This document shows, one piece after another, positions 5,005 to 11,862 of a DNA stretch of 11,862 nucleotides (position 1 is its first letter; each line of letters begins with the position of its first letter). This DNA is from an uncultured Eubacteriales bacterium (GTDB lineage Bacteria > Bacillota > Clostridia > Christensenellales > Borkfalkiaceae): the NCBI GenBank assembly GCA_905211955.1, contig CAJMCT010000028.1, positions 1-11,862 on the forward strand. The letters are read 5' to 3'. Made by a program: the position numbers and the translations under genes. The notes under the pieces are model-generated. The model worked only from the letters and a program-made list of their open reading frames with translations. It had not been told where the DNA came from and did no database searches.

Positions 5005-6387
5005 ATGAAAAGATTTTTTAAGTTTATAATGGCTTTTTCCTTGCTTTTAATTTTAACCCTTTCAGCAGTCGGCTGTAATTTTTTGGTAGATAGTGGCGAT
5101 ACCACTGGTGGCGGAGCACCCATCACACCCCCATCTTCAGGCTCAGGCGAAAGTTCGGGCTTTTCGGTTGACGTTGACCTAAAGGATTCCGTAGTGTTAT
5201 CCGAAAGCATCACATATACGGCAAATAGTCGTGGAAGTAGCGAGTATTCTTCGGTTGCCGACGTTATTGAACAAACGGACATATATAGAGCATCGGTAGT
5301 TATCAACGTTATTTTAGACGAAAGCGTAATAAACGGTAGCGGTACTATTATCGATATTGACGACGGTATTGATTACGGTAATTTAGAAGATAATATTTTC
5401 TATATTTTAACTTGCCACCACGTTATTGATAATTGTGAAGGAATGGCTATAAAAGTTTACGTTCCGGATACCGATAAACGTCAATATGACGAAACGGGAT
5501 ATAACGACGATTTTACTTTTTCGGGGAAAATTGGTGGTACGGTTGATAGGTCTCAAGAAGTTTCGTTGGTCGGTGGAGATTTAGACTCTGACATAGCGCT
5601 TTTGCGCCTTTACGTTGCCGACGACACGCTTGCTTCTAAAATCGTTAAGGCAAAAATCATAGACAAAGCAAATCCCGTAAGACTTGGTGAAGAAGTTATA
5701 GCAATCGGAAATGCCGAAGGTGATCACCCCAACTGGCCAACGAGTGGTTTACTAAGTGATTTAAGCAGTACGAGTATGGTGGAGAATATCGGCAATATGA
5801 CTCTTTGGGGAATAAGTGCGGATATTTACCCCGGAAACTCGGGCGGTGGTTTATTTAATATGTACGGCGAACTTATAGGCGTGACTAACTCCGGCGAATC
5901 GATAACCGATGCAAATGGAAAGACTACGAGTAAAGGTATTAACTTTGCCATACCATTTAAGACTACCGACAATGCAACTACTGATAAAGGTTTTTTAAAC
6001 GTTGCAAAACAACTTTTAGCAACCTATAACGAATATAATTATGGATACGTTTCAGGAAGAAAAGAAAAGATAGGTATGACTACTTTGTATTCAAACGGAA
6101 TTATTAAAGTAAGTTCTACTACCTATGGTGGTGCGGCTGATCTTGCAGGTGTAAAAGAAGGCGATATTTTAACTCATGCAAAAATTAAAAGTGTTGGAAC
6201 TAAAGTTGCGCTTACCAATAATGATGTTTTAGCGGGGCTTATAAGAGCGGGTAAATGTGCCGATACCTTAACCCTTTACGTTCAAAGAACTGTAAACGGA
6301 AAAACGAGTAGTTTAGAGATAAATATCGCGCTATCTCAATATTATTATTGCAATACGGGTAATTACACTTTGGTTAAGGCAAGTTAA
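5005..6387 (+). CDS. Secreted HtrA-like trypsin-family serine protease, lipoprotein
   Basis: 460 residues. A basic start and hydrophobic run (residues 1-23) end in the lipobox AVGC, so C24 should be lipidated and the protein anchored outside the membrane. A Gly/Ser/Pro-rich low-complexity spacer (30-55) follows. The chymotrypsin-fold domain (about 85-325) shows the full triad: H139 in TCHHVID, D196 in SDIALLRL and S279 in PGNSGGGL. Residues about 362-445 form one PDZ-like domain (AADLAGVKEGDILTHAKI). This matches DegP/HtrA proteases of envelope protein quality control, with a lipid anchor where many Gram-positive HtrA proteins have a transmembrane helix. GNSGGG replaces the common GNSGGP. AAGGAGG at 4993-4999, five bases before ATG, supports the start. 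It is a single-gene unit; the substrate is unknown. Confidence 0.9.
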   Translation: MKRFFKFIMAFSLLLILTLSAVGCNFLVDSGDTTGGGAPITPPSSGSGESSGFSVDVDLKDSVVLSESITYTANSRGSSEYSSVADVIEQTDIYRASVVINVILDESVINGSGTIIDIDDGIDYGNLEDNIFYILTCHHVIDNCEGMAIKVYVPDTDKRQYDETGYNDDFTFSGKIGGTVDRSQEVSLVGGDLDSDIALLRLYVADDTLASKIVKAKIIDKANPVRLGEEVIAIGNAEGDHPNWPTSGLLSDLSSTSMVENIGNMTLWGISADIYPGNSGGGLFNMYGELIGVTNSGESITDANGKTTSKGINFAIPFKTTDNATTDKGFLNVAKQLLATYNEYNYGYVSGRKEKIGMTTLYSNGIIKVSSTTYGGAADLAGVKEGDILTHAKIKSVGTKVALTNNDVLAGLIRAGKCADTLTLYVQRTVNGKTSSLEINIALSQYYYCNTGNYTLVKAS

Positions 6388-6404
6388 TATAAAAGTCATA
6401 AATT

Positions 6405-6435
6405 AAGCGTTGGTGGTATGCCAACGCTTTTTTTT
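6405..6435 (+). terminator. Terminator after the protease gene
   Basis: A perfect 9-bp stem pairs AAGCGTTGG (6405-6413) with CCAACGCTT (6421-6429) around a 7-base loop, followed by T to 6435. Confidence 0.92.
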
Positions 6436-6437
6436 CA

Positions 6438-6466
6438 TTGACTTTTGACCTTAAATAAAGTAAAAT
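6438..6466 (+). promoter_or_regulatory. Promoter of ruvCAB-queA-tgt, predicting a leaderless mRNA
   Basis: TTGACT at 6438-6443, 17-base spacer, TAAAAT at 6461-6466. The position six bases further on, 6473, is the A of the ruvC ATG. A second, overlapping choice is TTGACC (6445-6450), 16 bases, TATAAT (6467-6472), which would start transcription inside ruvC. No other promoter is visible after the terminator at 6435. Confidence 0.7.
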
Positions 6467-6472
6467 TATAAT

Positions 6473-6967
6473 ATGGTTATTTTGGGCTTTGACCCGGGGC
6501 TAGCAACACTTGGCTACGGGGTAATACAAACTGATAGAAAAGGACGTGCGGAAATGCTTGATTACGGCATAATTTCCACACCGCAAACGGTAAAGTTTCC
6601 GGATAGACTTATCATGCTCGAAAAGGGCGTAGAACAAGTTATCGATACTTTTAAGCCGGACGAAATAGCCATAGAAGAATTATTCTTTGCTAAAAACGTA
6701 AAGACGGGGATTAACGTTGCGCACGCAAGGGGTGTTATACTTCTTACCGCAAAGAAAAAGGTTTCTAAAATCTTTGAATATACCCCCCTTCAAATAAAGC
6801 AAGCGCTAACGGGCTACGGCAGGGCGGATAAAAACCAAATTCAACAAATGGTAAAAACTTTTTTAAGGCTTAAAACTATTCCTAAGCCTGACGACGCGGC
6901 GGATGCTTTGGCGGTTGCATTAACGCACGCACAAACCAATAATTTAAGCGGATTATTTAGTATTTAG
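6473..6967 (+). CDS. ruvC: Holliday junction resolvase RuvC
   Basis: This endonuclease cuts Holliday junctions symmetrically together with RuvAB in recombinational repair. 164 residues, normal length. The RNase H-like catalytic acids are visible: D7 in GFDPGLATLGYG, E68 in AIEEL, and D141 and D144 in PDDAADALAVAL. The start is secure because family members begin one or two residues before ILG. No Shine-Dalgarno sequence lies in front of the ATG, only A/T-rich promoter sequence, so the mRNA is probably leaderless. First gene of ruvC-ruvA-ruvB-queA-tgt; its TAG stop is merged with the ribosome binding site of ruvA. Confidence 0.96.
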   Translation: MVILGFDPGLATLGYGVIQTDRKGRAEMLDYGIISTPQTVKFPDRLIMLEKGVEQVIDTFKPDEIAIEELFFAKNVKTGINVAHARGVILLTAKKKVSKIFEYTPLQIKQALTGYGRADKNQIQQMVKTFLRLKTIPKPDDAADALAVALTHAQTNNLSGLFSI

Positions 6968-6976
6968 GTGATTTTT

Positions 6977-7561
6977 ATGATAGGATACTTAAAAGGCAAG
7001 GTTATCTCCTACGGAGACGGGGAAGTAATCTTAGAAAATAACGGAGTGGGCTTTTTAGTTAGTTGCTCGGCTTCCGTTTACGAAAAATTGATTACCGAAG
7101 GCTTTGGCGAAGCATTTATTTATACCGCTGTTAGAGAAGACGATCTTTCGCTATCCCGCTTTTTATCTTTAGAAGAAAAAAAGGCGTTTTTAAGCCTTAT
7201 TTCAGTGTCGGGGGTAGGTCCTAAAATGGGCATTACCATTTTGTCGCAAATGGACCTTAAAACGCTTACCGTGGCGATAGCAAAAGGCGACGTTAAGACC
7301 TTATCGTCGGTAAAAGGACTAGGCAAAAAGACGGCGGAGCGCATTATTTTAGAACTTAAAGAAAAGGTGGGCGGTGAAGCGTTTGAATTTAGCGACATTC
7401 CCGCACAAACAAAAGTCAAAGTAAACGAAGATGCGGTTATAGCGCTTATGAGTTTAGGGTTTAGTAAAAGTGAGAGCGAAAAGGCGGTATTGTCCGCACA
7501 AAATTCGGGCGCTGAAAGTATTGAAAACATCATTGCTTACGCAATAAAGAATATTAAATAA
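6977..7561 (+). CDS. ruvA: Holliday junction branch-migration protein RuvA
   Basis: RuvA binds the four-way junction as a tetramer and loads the RuvB motor. 194 residues from the ATG at 6977, which gives the standard MIGYLKGK start; a GTG nine bases upstream in the same frame is less likely. AGGTGA (6966-6971), overlapping the ruvC stop, serves as ribosome binding site. An OB-fold domain occupies roughly residues 1-62. Two helix-hairpin-helix motifs follow (VSGVGPKMGITIL and VKGLGKKTAERII), and a C-terminal RuvB-contacting domain (EDAVIALMSLGFSKSES) ends the protein. It is 13 bases ahead of ruvB. Confidence 0.96.
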   Translation: MIGYLKGKVISYGDGEVILENNGVGFLVSCSASVYEKLITEGFGEAFIYTAVREDDLSLSRFLSLEEKKAFLSLISVSGVGPKMGITILSQMDLKTLTVAIAKGDVKTLSSVKGLGKKTAERIILELKEKVGGEAFEFSDIPAQTKVKVNEDAVIALMSLGFSKSESEKAVLSAQNSGAESIENIIAYAIKNIK

Positions 7562-7574
7562 AACGGTAAAGAAG

Positions 7575-8621
7575 ATGGAAGAAGAAAGACTCGTCACAAG
7601 CATGCGTGACGAACAAGAAACGGACGTAGAAAACGTGCTTCGTCCAAAGTCAATGGAAGGATACGTTGGGCAAGACAAGGTTAAAGATAACCTTGCCGTG
7701 TTTATTCAGGCGGCAAAAATGAGAAACGATGCGTTAGACCACGTATTGCTTTACGGACCTGCAGGGCTTGGTAAAACTACTCTTGCGCACATTATTGCAA
7801 GCGAATTAGGAACGCAAATCAAGGTGACTAGCGGTCCTGCAATAGAGCGCGCGGGCGACCTTGCGGCAATTTTAACAAACCTAAACGAGAACGACGTTTT
7901 GTTCATAGACGAAATTCATAGACTTAATCATAACGTAGAAGAAATACTTTATCCTGCAATGGAAGACTTTACCTTAGACTTTATTATTGGTAAAGGACCT
8001 TCGGCAAAGAACGTTCAGTTGCCACTTCCCAAGTTTACTTTGGTTGGCGCAACCACGAGAGCGGGTATGTTATCTTCGCCCCTAAGAGATAGGTTTGGGG
8101 TTATTTGTAGGCTTGAAAACTATACTATAACTGAACTTACCGAAATAGTCGTTAGGTCTGCCGATAAACTCGGTGTTAAGATAGAAGAAAAAGCCGCCGA
8201 AGAAGTGGCTAAAAGAAGCCGTGGAACACCGCGTATTGCAAACAGACTGCTCCGCCGTGTTAGAGACTTTGCTATCGTTAAAGGACATAAACAAATTGAA
8301 CTTTCCGACTCTAAAAGTGCGCTTTCAATGTTAGAGATAGACGAATACGGACTTGATGCAATAGATATTAAACTCTTAAAGGCTATGGCGGAAAAATTTG
8401 GTGGTGGACCGTGTGGCTTAGAAACGATTGCCGCAACCATTAATGAAGACGCAAACACCATAGAAGACGTTTACGAGCCGTATCTTCTTCAACTTGGCTT
8501 TATTGCAAGAACGCCAAGGGGCAGGGTGCTTTTAGCAAAAGGGTACGAACATATCGGTCTTAAAATGCCGAACGACAAAAAAGAGCAAATAGTAGAATAC
8601 GGGATTATAAATGAAGACTAG
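7575..8621 (+). CDS. ruvB: Holliday junction branch-migration ATPase RuvB
   Basis: A hexameric AAA+ motor that drives DNA through the RuvA-bound junction. 348 residues, usual length. Visible parts: LRPKSMEGYVGQ at the start of the AAA+ core, Walker A GPAGLGKTT (61-69), Walker B FIDE (D112, E113), sensor 1 GATTRAG, arginine finger region SPLRDRFG, sensor 2 RGTPRIANRLLRR, and the C-terminal winged helix (YLLQLGFIARTPRGR). The start at 7575 has only a weak A/G-rich ribosome binding site (AAAGAAG), so it may depend on coupling to ruvA. Its last 11 bases overlap queA. Confidence 0.97.
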   Translation: MEEERLVTSMRDEQETDVENVLRPKSMEGYVGQDKVKDNLAVFIQAAKMRNDALDHVLLYGPAGLGKTTLAHIIASELGTQIKVTSGPAIERAGDLAAILTNLNENDVLFIDEIHRLNHNVEEILYPAMEDFTLDFIIGKGPSAKNVQLPLPKFTLVGATTRAGMLSSPLRDRFGVICRLENYTITELTEIVVRSADKLGVKIEEKAAEEVAKRSRGTPRIANRLLRRVRDFAIVKGHKQIELSDSKSALSMLEIDEYGLDAIDIKLLKAMAEKFGGGPCGLETIAATINEDANTIEDVYEPYLLQLGFIARTPRGRVLLAKGYEHIGLKMPNDKKEQIVEYGIINED

Positions 8622-9633
8622 TGATTTTGATTATTATTTGCCCGAAGAACTAATCGCGCAAACCCCCGTGTATCCGAGAGATTCTTCAAGGCTTTTGGTT
8701 TACGACAAAGCGAAAGATAAAGTTTTTCACGAGCATTTTTACGATATTAAAAAATATCTAAAAAAGGGCGACGTTTTGGTTAGAAACAATACCAAAGTTT
8801 TGCCTGCGCGTATGTTTGCCTACACCGAAAACGGTGGAAAAGTAGAAGTGCTTTTATTAAAGCGCTTTGACCTAAGAGAGTGGGAAGTTTTAGTAAAGCC
8901 CGGTAAAAAAGCAAAACCCGGTGCAAAACTTACCATAAACGAAGAACTTTCTTTAGAAGTTTTGTCGGTGATAGAAGAAGCGGGCAGTAGAAGGGTTTCG
9001 TTTAACTTTTCGGGTGTTTTTGAAGATATAATTTCAAGGGTTGGCGAAATGCCTTTGCCACCTTACATTAAAGAAAAATTAAAAGACCAATCGAGATACC
9101 AAACCGTTTACGCTAAGGTAGACGGTTCGGCGGCGGCACCTACTGCGGGGCTACATTTTACCGAACAGCTCACTAGCGAACTAAAAGAAATAGGCGTTGA
9201 AATAGTAGACGTTTTGTTGCACGTAGGCTTAGGGACTTTCCGCCCAGTTAAAGCGGACGATATAAACGAACACCACATGCACTCTGAATACTACGAAGTG
9301 AGCAAAGAAACTGCCGAAATAGTAAACCGTGCAAAAAGAGAAGGTAGACGCGTTATAGCCGTTGGGACTACGAGCGTTAGAACTCTAGAGAGTGTTGCCG
9401 ATGATAACGGCTTTATTAAAGAGTGCAAAGGGAACACCGAAATCTTTTTGTATCCACCTTATAAATTTAAGTGCGTAGACGGGCTTATTACAAACTTTCA
9501 CTTGCCAAAGTCCACTTTGGTAATGTTAGTATCTTGCACGTCGAGTAGAGAGAAGATTTTGGAACTTTACAACTTAGCGGTTAGCGAAAAGTATCGTTTT
9601 TTCTCTTTTGGAGATGCTTGCCTATTTATATAA
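8611..9633 (+). CDS. queA: S-adenosylmethionine:tRNA ribosyltransferase-isomerase QueA
   Basis: QueA adds the ribosyl part of S-adenosylmethionine to preQ1 in tRNA, giving epoxyqueuosine. 340 residues, normal length. The N-terminus MKTSDFDYYLPEELIAQ, the RNNTKVLPARM segment, the AAPTAGLHFT motif, HVGLGTFRPVK and the C-terminal ITNFHLPKSTL are all typical. The ATG overlaps the end of ruvB by 11 bases (ATGAAGACTAG) with no clear ribosome binding site, so translation is probably coupled to ruvB. It works directly after tgt, the next gene, in the queuosine pathway; no preQ1 synthesis genes are in the window. Confidence 0.97.
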   Translation: MKTSDFDYYLPEELIAQTPVYPRDSSRLLVYDKAKDKVFHEHFYDIKKYLKKGDVLVRNNTKVLPARMFAYTENGGKVEVLLLKRFDLREWEVLVKPGKKAKPGAKLTINEELSLEVLSVIEEAGSRRVSFNFSGVFEDIISRVGEMPLPPYIKEKLKDQSRYQTVYAKVDGSAAAPTAGLHFTEQLTSELKEIGVEIVDVLLHVGLGTFRPVKADDINEHHMHSEYYEVSKETAEIVNRAKREGRRVIAVGTTSVRTLESVADDNGFIKECKGNTEIFLYPPYKFKCVDGLITNFHLPKSTLVMLVSCTSSREKILELYNLAVSEKYRFFSFGDACLFI

Positions 9634-9672
9634 AAAAGCAATTTACCGATAAAAATAATATAACGGAAAAAT

Positions 9673-10794
9673 ATGGAAAAATTTTACTACGAACAAATAA
9701 AACAAGATAAAAGAACGGGTGCAAGGGTTGGTATTTTGCATACCCCTCACGGCGATATTGAAACGCCCACCTATATGCCTGTTGGAACGCAAGCATCGGT
9801 AAAAGGTGTTATGCCGAGAGATTTGAAAGAAGCAAAAACTCAAATTCTTTTAGCCAACACCTATCACCTTCACATGCGCCCCGGTGACGAAACGGTTGCT
9901 AAGGCAGGCGGTCTTCACAAGTTTATGGCGTGGGATAAACCAATTTTAACCGATAGTGGCGGATTTCAGGTTTTCTCGCTTGCAAAACTTAATAAGATTA
10001 AAGACGAAGGTGTTTATTTTAACTCTCACGTAGACGGAAGTTTACACTTTATATCCCCCGAAAAAGCAATGGAAATCGAAAACAACTTGGGCGCTGATAT
10101 AATTATGGCTTTCGACCAATGCTCGCCCTACGGTGCTGATTACGCAACGAGTAAGGTCGCTATGGAAAGAACGTTAAAATGGCTTGATCGTTGCGAAAAG
10201 GTACATAAAAACGATAACCAAGCACTTTTCCCAATCGTGCAAGGGAATATGTTTAAAGATTTAAGACTTACGAGTTTAAAAGAAACTATTCCTTACGCAA
10301 AGTACGGCATAGGTATTGGCGGACTCTCCGTTGGCGAGCCCAAAAGTGTTATGTACGATATTATGGACACTATGTTAGAGCACTATCCCACCCACGTACC
10401 GCGCTATCTTATGGGTGTTGGAAGCCCCGATTGCTTGATAGAAGGGGTGCGCCGTGGTATAGATATGTTCGACTGCGTGCTTGCAACGAGAGTGGGTAGA
10501 AACGGAACTGCATTTACTAGTAGCGGGAAAGTAGTAGTTAGAAACGGTGCTTTTAAAGAAGACTTTTCAGTTTTAGATAAAGAGTGCGATTGCTATGCTT
10601 GTAAAAACTACACCAAGGCTTATTTAAGGCACATGATAAACGTTGGCGAAATGATGGGTGGTATGATGATATCCCTTCATAACATAACATACTTAAACAA
10701 ACTTATGGCGGAGATTAGGCAAGCCATTTTAGGCGATTACTTTACCGAGTATGCCGAGGAGTTTTACAAGAAAACAGGCGGTACTTATAAGTAA
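9673..10794 (+). CDS. tgt: tRNA-guanine transglycosylase Tgt
   Basis: Tgt exchanges guanine-34 for preQ1 in tRNAs with GUN anticodons. 373 residues, normal length. Visible residues: general-base aspartate D94 in TDSGGFQVFS, substrate-pocket GIGGLSVGEP, nucleophile D267 in MFDCVLATR, and the zinc site C305, C307, C310 and H336 (CDCYAC and SLHN). The usual LPTR after the nucleophile reads LATR, followed by VGRNGT; I recall the P-to-A form from clostridial enzymes, so I do not take it as loss of function. The ribosome binding site is weak (GGA at 9665-9667). It lies 39 bases after queA. No clear terminator follows. Confidence 0.96.
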   Translation: MEKFYYEQIKQDKRTGARVGILHTPHGDIETPTYMPVGTQASVKGVMPRDLKEAKTQILLANTYHLHMRPGDETVAKAGGLHKFMAWDKPILTDSGGFQVFSLAKLNKIKDEGVYFNSHVDGSLHFISPEKAMEIENNLGADIIMAFDQCSPYGADYATSKVAMERTLKWLDRCEKVHKNDNQALFPIVQGNMFKDLRLTSLKETIPYAKYGIGIGGLSVGEPKSVMYDIMDTMLEHYPTHVPRYLMGVGSPDCLIEGVRRGIDMFDCVLATRVGRNGTAFTSSGKVVVRNGAFKEDFSVLDKECDCYACKNYTKAYLRHMINVGEMMGGMMISLHNITYLNKLMAEIRQAILGDYFTEYAEEFYKKTGGTYK

Positions 10795-10840
10795 AAAGAT
10801 GCCGAATTTGGGCGATTACTTAAAATATTTGAAAAAGTAG

Positions 10841-10869
10841 TTGCAATTAAAGATAAAATGATTTACAAT
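10841..10869 (+). promoter_or_regulatory. Promoter of yajC
   Basis: TTGCAA at 10841-10846, 17-base spacer, TACAAT at 10864-10869; transcription should start near 10876. Since no terminator is seen after tgt, yajC may be transcribed both from here and by read-through. Confidence 0.65.
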
Positions 10870-10901
10870 AGTCAAGAAATATAATTTAAGGAGAAAATAA
10901 A

Positions 10902-11330
10902 ATGTTTTTTAACTTATTAGAAGATGCGGCAAACACTGGTAGCCCTGTCACTACCTATATCATTATGGGTGTGTTGGTTGTAGCGATTATCGGTCTTTTC
11001 GTATGGCAAACTATTTCTGGAAAGAAGAAACAAAAAGAAGCACAAGAAATGGTTAACTCTATTAAAAAGGGTGACAGAATTAAAACCATCGGCGGAATTT
11101 GTGGATTTTTAGTAGAAGTTAGAGAAAGCGACAACACTATCGTTATCGAAACTGGTACTGATGAAAACAAGTCTTACATTAGATTGGTAAGAGAAGCAAT
11201 TTATCAAACCGGTCCTGCCAATCCCCAAGCACCCGTTGTAGAAGCAAAGGTAGAAGAAGTTCCTGCAGAAGCAAAAGTAGAAGAAGTTGCTACTATTGAA
11301 GAAGTTGTAGAAACAGCTGAAGAAAACTAA
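10902..11330 (+). CDS. yajC: YajC-type preprotein translocase accessory subunit with acidic repeat tail
   Basis: 142 residues. A single transmembrane helix (about 17-36, TYIIMGVLVVAIIGLFVW) is followed by a basic patch (GKKKQKEAQ) and the family core VNSIKKGDRIKTIGGICGFLVEV, which is diagnostic of YajC. YajC associates with SecDF and the Sec translocon; its exact job is unsettled. The C-terminal 40 residues are a Glu/Val/Ala tail with a 9-residue repeat (VEAKVEEVP, then AEAKVEEVA) encoded by a 27-base direct repeat, making the protein longer than the ~110 residues of E. coli YajC. AAGGAG at 10888-10893 is eight bases before ATG. It usually precedes secD-secF, but here tsf follows. Confidence 0.9.
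   Translation: MFFNLLEDAANTGSPVTTYIIMGVLVVAIIGLFVWQTISGKKKQKEAQEMVNSIKKGDRIKTIGGICGFLVEVRESDNTIVIETGTDENKSYIRLVREAIYQTGPANPQAPVVEAKVEEVPAEAKVEEVATIEEVVETAEEN
11241..11288 (+). repeat. In-frame direct repeat in the yajC tail
   Basis: Two 21-base copies (11241-11261 and 11268-11288) differ at one position and are offset by 27 bases, or nine codons, so copy-number change would keep the reading frame. Confidence 0.8.
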
Positions 11331-11367
11331 TTAAATAAATCTAAAAAGCGAAAGGAGATAAACAACT

Positions 11368-11862
11368 ATGATAACAGCAAACCAAGTTAAAGAATTAAGA
11401 GAAATGACTGGCGCAGGAATGATGGACTGTAAAAAAGTTTTAGCAGAAACTAATGGAGACGAAGAAAAGGCAATTGAACTTTTAAGAGAAAGAGGAATTG
11501 CAAAAGCTGCTAAAAAATCAGATAGAATTGCAGCAGAAGGTTTAGTTACTACTTATGTTTCAGAAGATAAAAAAATAGGGGCAGTAGTAGAAGTAAATGC
11601 AGAAACAGACTTTGTTGCTAAAAACGAAGAATTTAGAAGTTTTGTAGCAGATGTTGCAAGACAAGTAGTTGAAAAAAATCCAACAACAGTAGAGGAATTA
11701 TTAGAACAACCATCTATATCAGAAGAAGGCAAAACAGTTGGAGAGGTTTTAACAGGAAAAATTGCTACAATAGGTGAAAACATGTCTATTAGAAGATTCG
11801 AAAGATTTGAAACAACAGGTTTAGTAGAAAGCTATATACATGGAGATGGAAAAATAGGAGTT
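11368..11862 (+). CDS. tsf: Elongation factor Ts, N-terminal half (cut by the window end)
   Basis: EF-Ts exchanges GDP for GTP on EF-Tu. 165 codons are present and the frame is still open at the window end. The N-terminal UBA-like domain (ITANQVKELREMTGAGMMDC, residues 2-21, through about 55) and the EF-Tu-contacting TDFVAKNEEF motif (T80, D81, F82) are clear. AAAGGAG at 11351-11357 is ten bases before ATG. Codon use is unlike the rest of the window: all nine Arg codons are AGA, all 13 Thr codons are ACA or ACT, all 15 Ala codons are GCA or GCT, and no ATC is used for 11 Ile. GC is about 33%. It follows yajC with a 37-base gap and no terminator, whereas tsf normally follows rpsB. This may be a transferred or second copy, or an assembly join. 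Confidence 0.93.
   Translation, partial: MITANQVKELREMTGAGMMDCKKVLAETNGDEEKAIELLRERGIAKAAKKSDRIAAEGLVTTYVSEDKKIGAVVEVNAETDFVAKNEEFRSFVADVARQVVEKNPTTVEELLEQPSISEEGKTVGEVLTGKIATIGENMSIRRFERFETTGLVESYIHGDGKIGV

Noticed and set aside
6968..6976. GTG start for ruvA three codons upstream of the ATG
   Set aside because: The ATG at 6977 gives the standard MIGYLKGK start and AGGTGA is correctly spaced for it; the GTG is part of that ribosome binding site.
8120..8461. 113-codon Ser-rich open frame on the - strand inside ruvB
   Set aside because: Shadow of a clearly coding RuvB frame.
10500..10500. Possible damage to Tgt because LPTR reads LATR
   Set aside because: The nucleophile, general base and zinc ligands are intact, and this variant is, to my recollection, found in clostridial Tgt.
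10732..10821. GGCGATTACTT occurs twice, at the end of tgt and just after it
   Set aside because: Only 11 bases with no further similarity on either side; chance is sufficient.
10795..10884. Open frame continuing about 30 codons past the tgt stop
   Set aside because: Tgt already has its full family length at TAA 10794, and the stretch contains the yajC promoter.
1..11862. CRISPR arrays, tRNA genes, insertion sequences, prophage or toxin-antitoxin genes
   Set aside because: No spaced repeats, cloverleaf candidates, transposase-like frames or small gene pairs were found.

Overview
The window looks like chromosomal DNA from a low-GC (roughly 40% by eye) member of the Bacillota, probably a clostridial lineage. 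Evidence for this: strong AAGGAGG-type ribosome binding sites, sigma-A-like promoters, intrinsic terminators with U-tracts, infC-rpmI-rplT behind an L20-type attenuator leader, and the order ruvC-ruvA-ruvB-queA-tgt-yajC. All protein genes are on the + strand. There are no tRNA or rRNA genes, no CRISPR array and no recognisable insertion sequence.

Layout. (1) 1-1780: a single-gene unit with its own promoter and terminator. It encodes a membrane-anchored, acidic-linker protein ending in four DUF1508 (YegP-like) repeats, preceded by a second domain of unknown function. (2) 1814-3193: the translation operon infC-rpmI-rplT, with a strong promoter, a ~180-nt leader holding a 12-bp attenuator terminator, an AUU start codon for infC, and a terminator after rplT. 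(3) 3196-4765: a TrmH/SpoU-family RNA methyltransferase and a YebC-family gene, closed by a terminator. (4) 4784-6435: a cluster of hairpins with competing pairings, then a secreted trypsin-like (HtrA-type) lipoprotein protease with its own promoter and terminator. (5) 6438-10794: ruvC-ruvA-ruvB (Holliday junction processing) joined to queA-tgt (queuosine modification of tRNA). The promoter predicts a leaderless ruvC mRNA. (6) 10841-11862: yajC with its own promoter, followed without terminator by the 5' half of tsf, which runs off the window edge.

Functionally the window is housekeeping: translation initiation, ribosomal proteins, RNA modification, recombination, and envelope or secretion proteins. 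I see no obvious new defence or biosynthetic system. The less ordinary signals are the architecture of the first gene, the layered RNA structure upstream of infC and upstream of the protease gene, the predicted leaderless ruvC, and the tsf fragment. That fragment's codon use differs sharply from the rest, and its position after yajC is not the usual one, so it may be transferred DNA or an assembly join.
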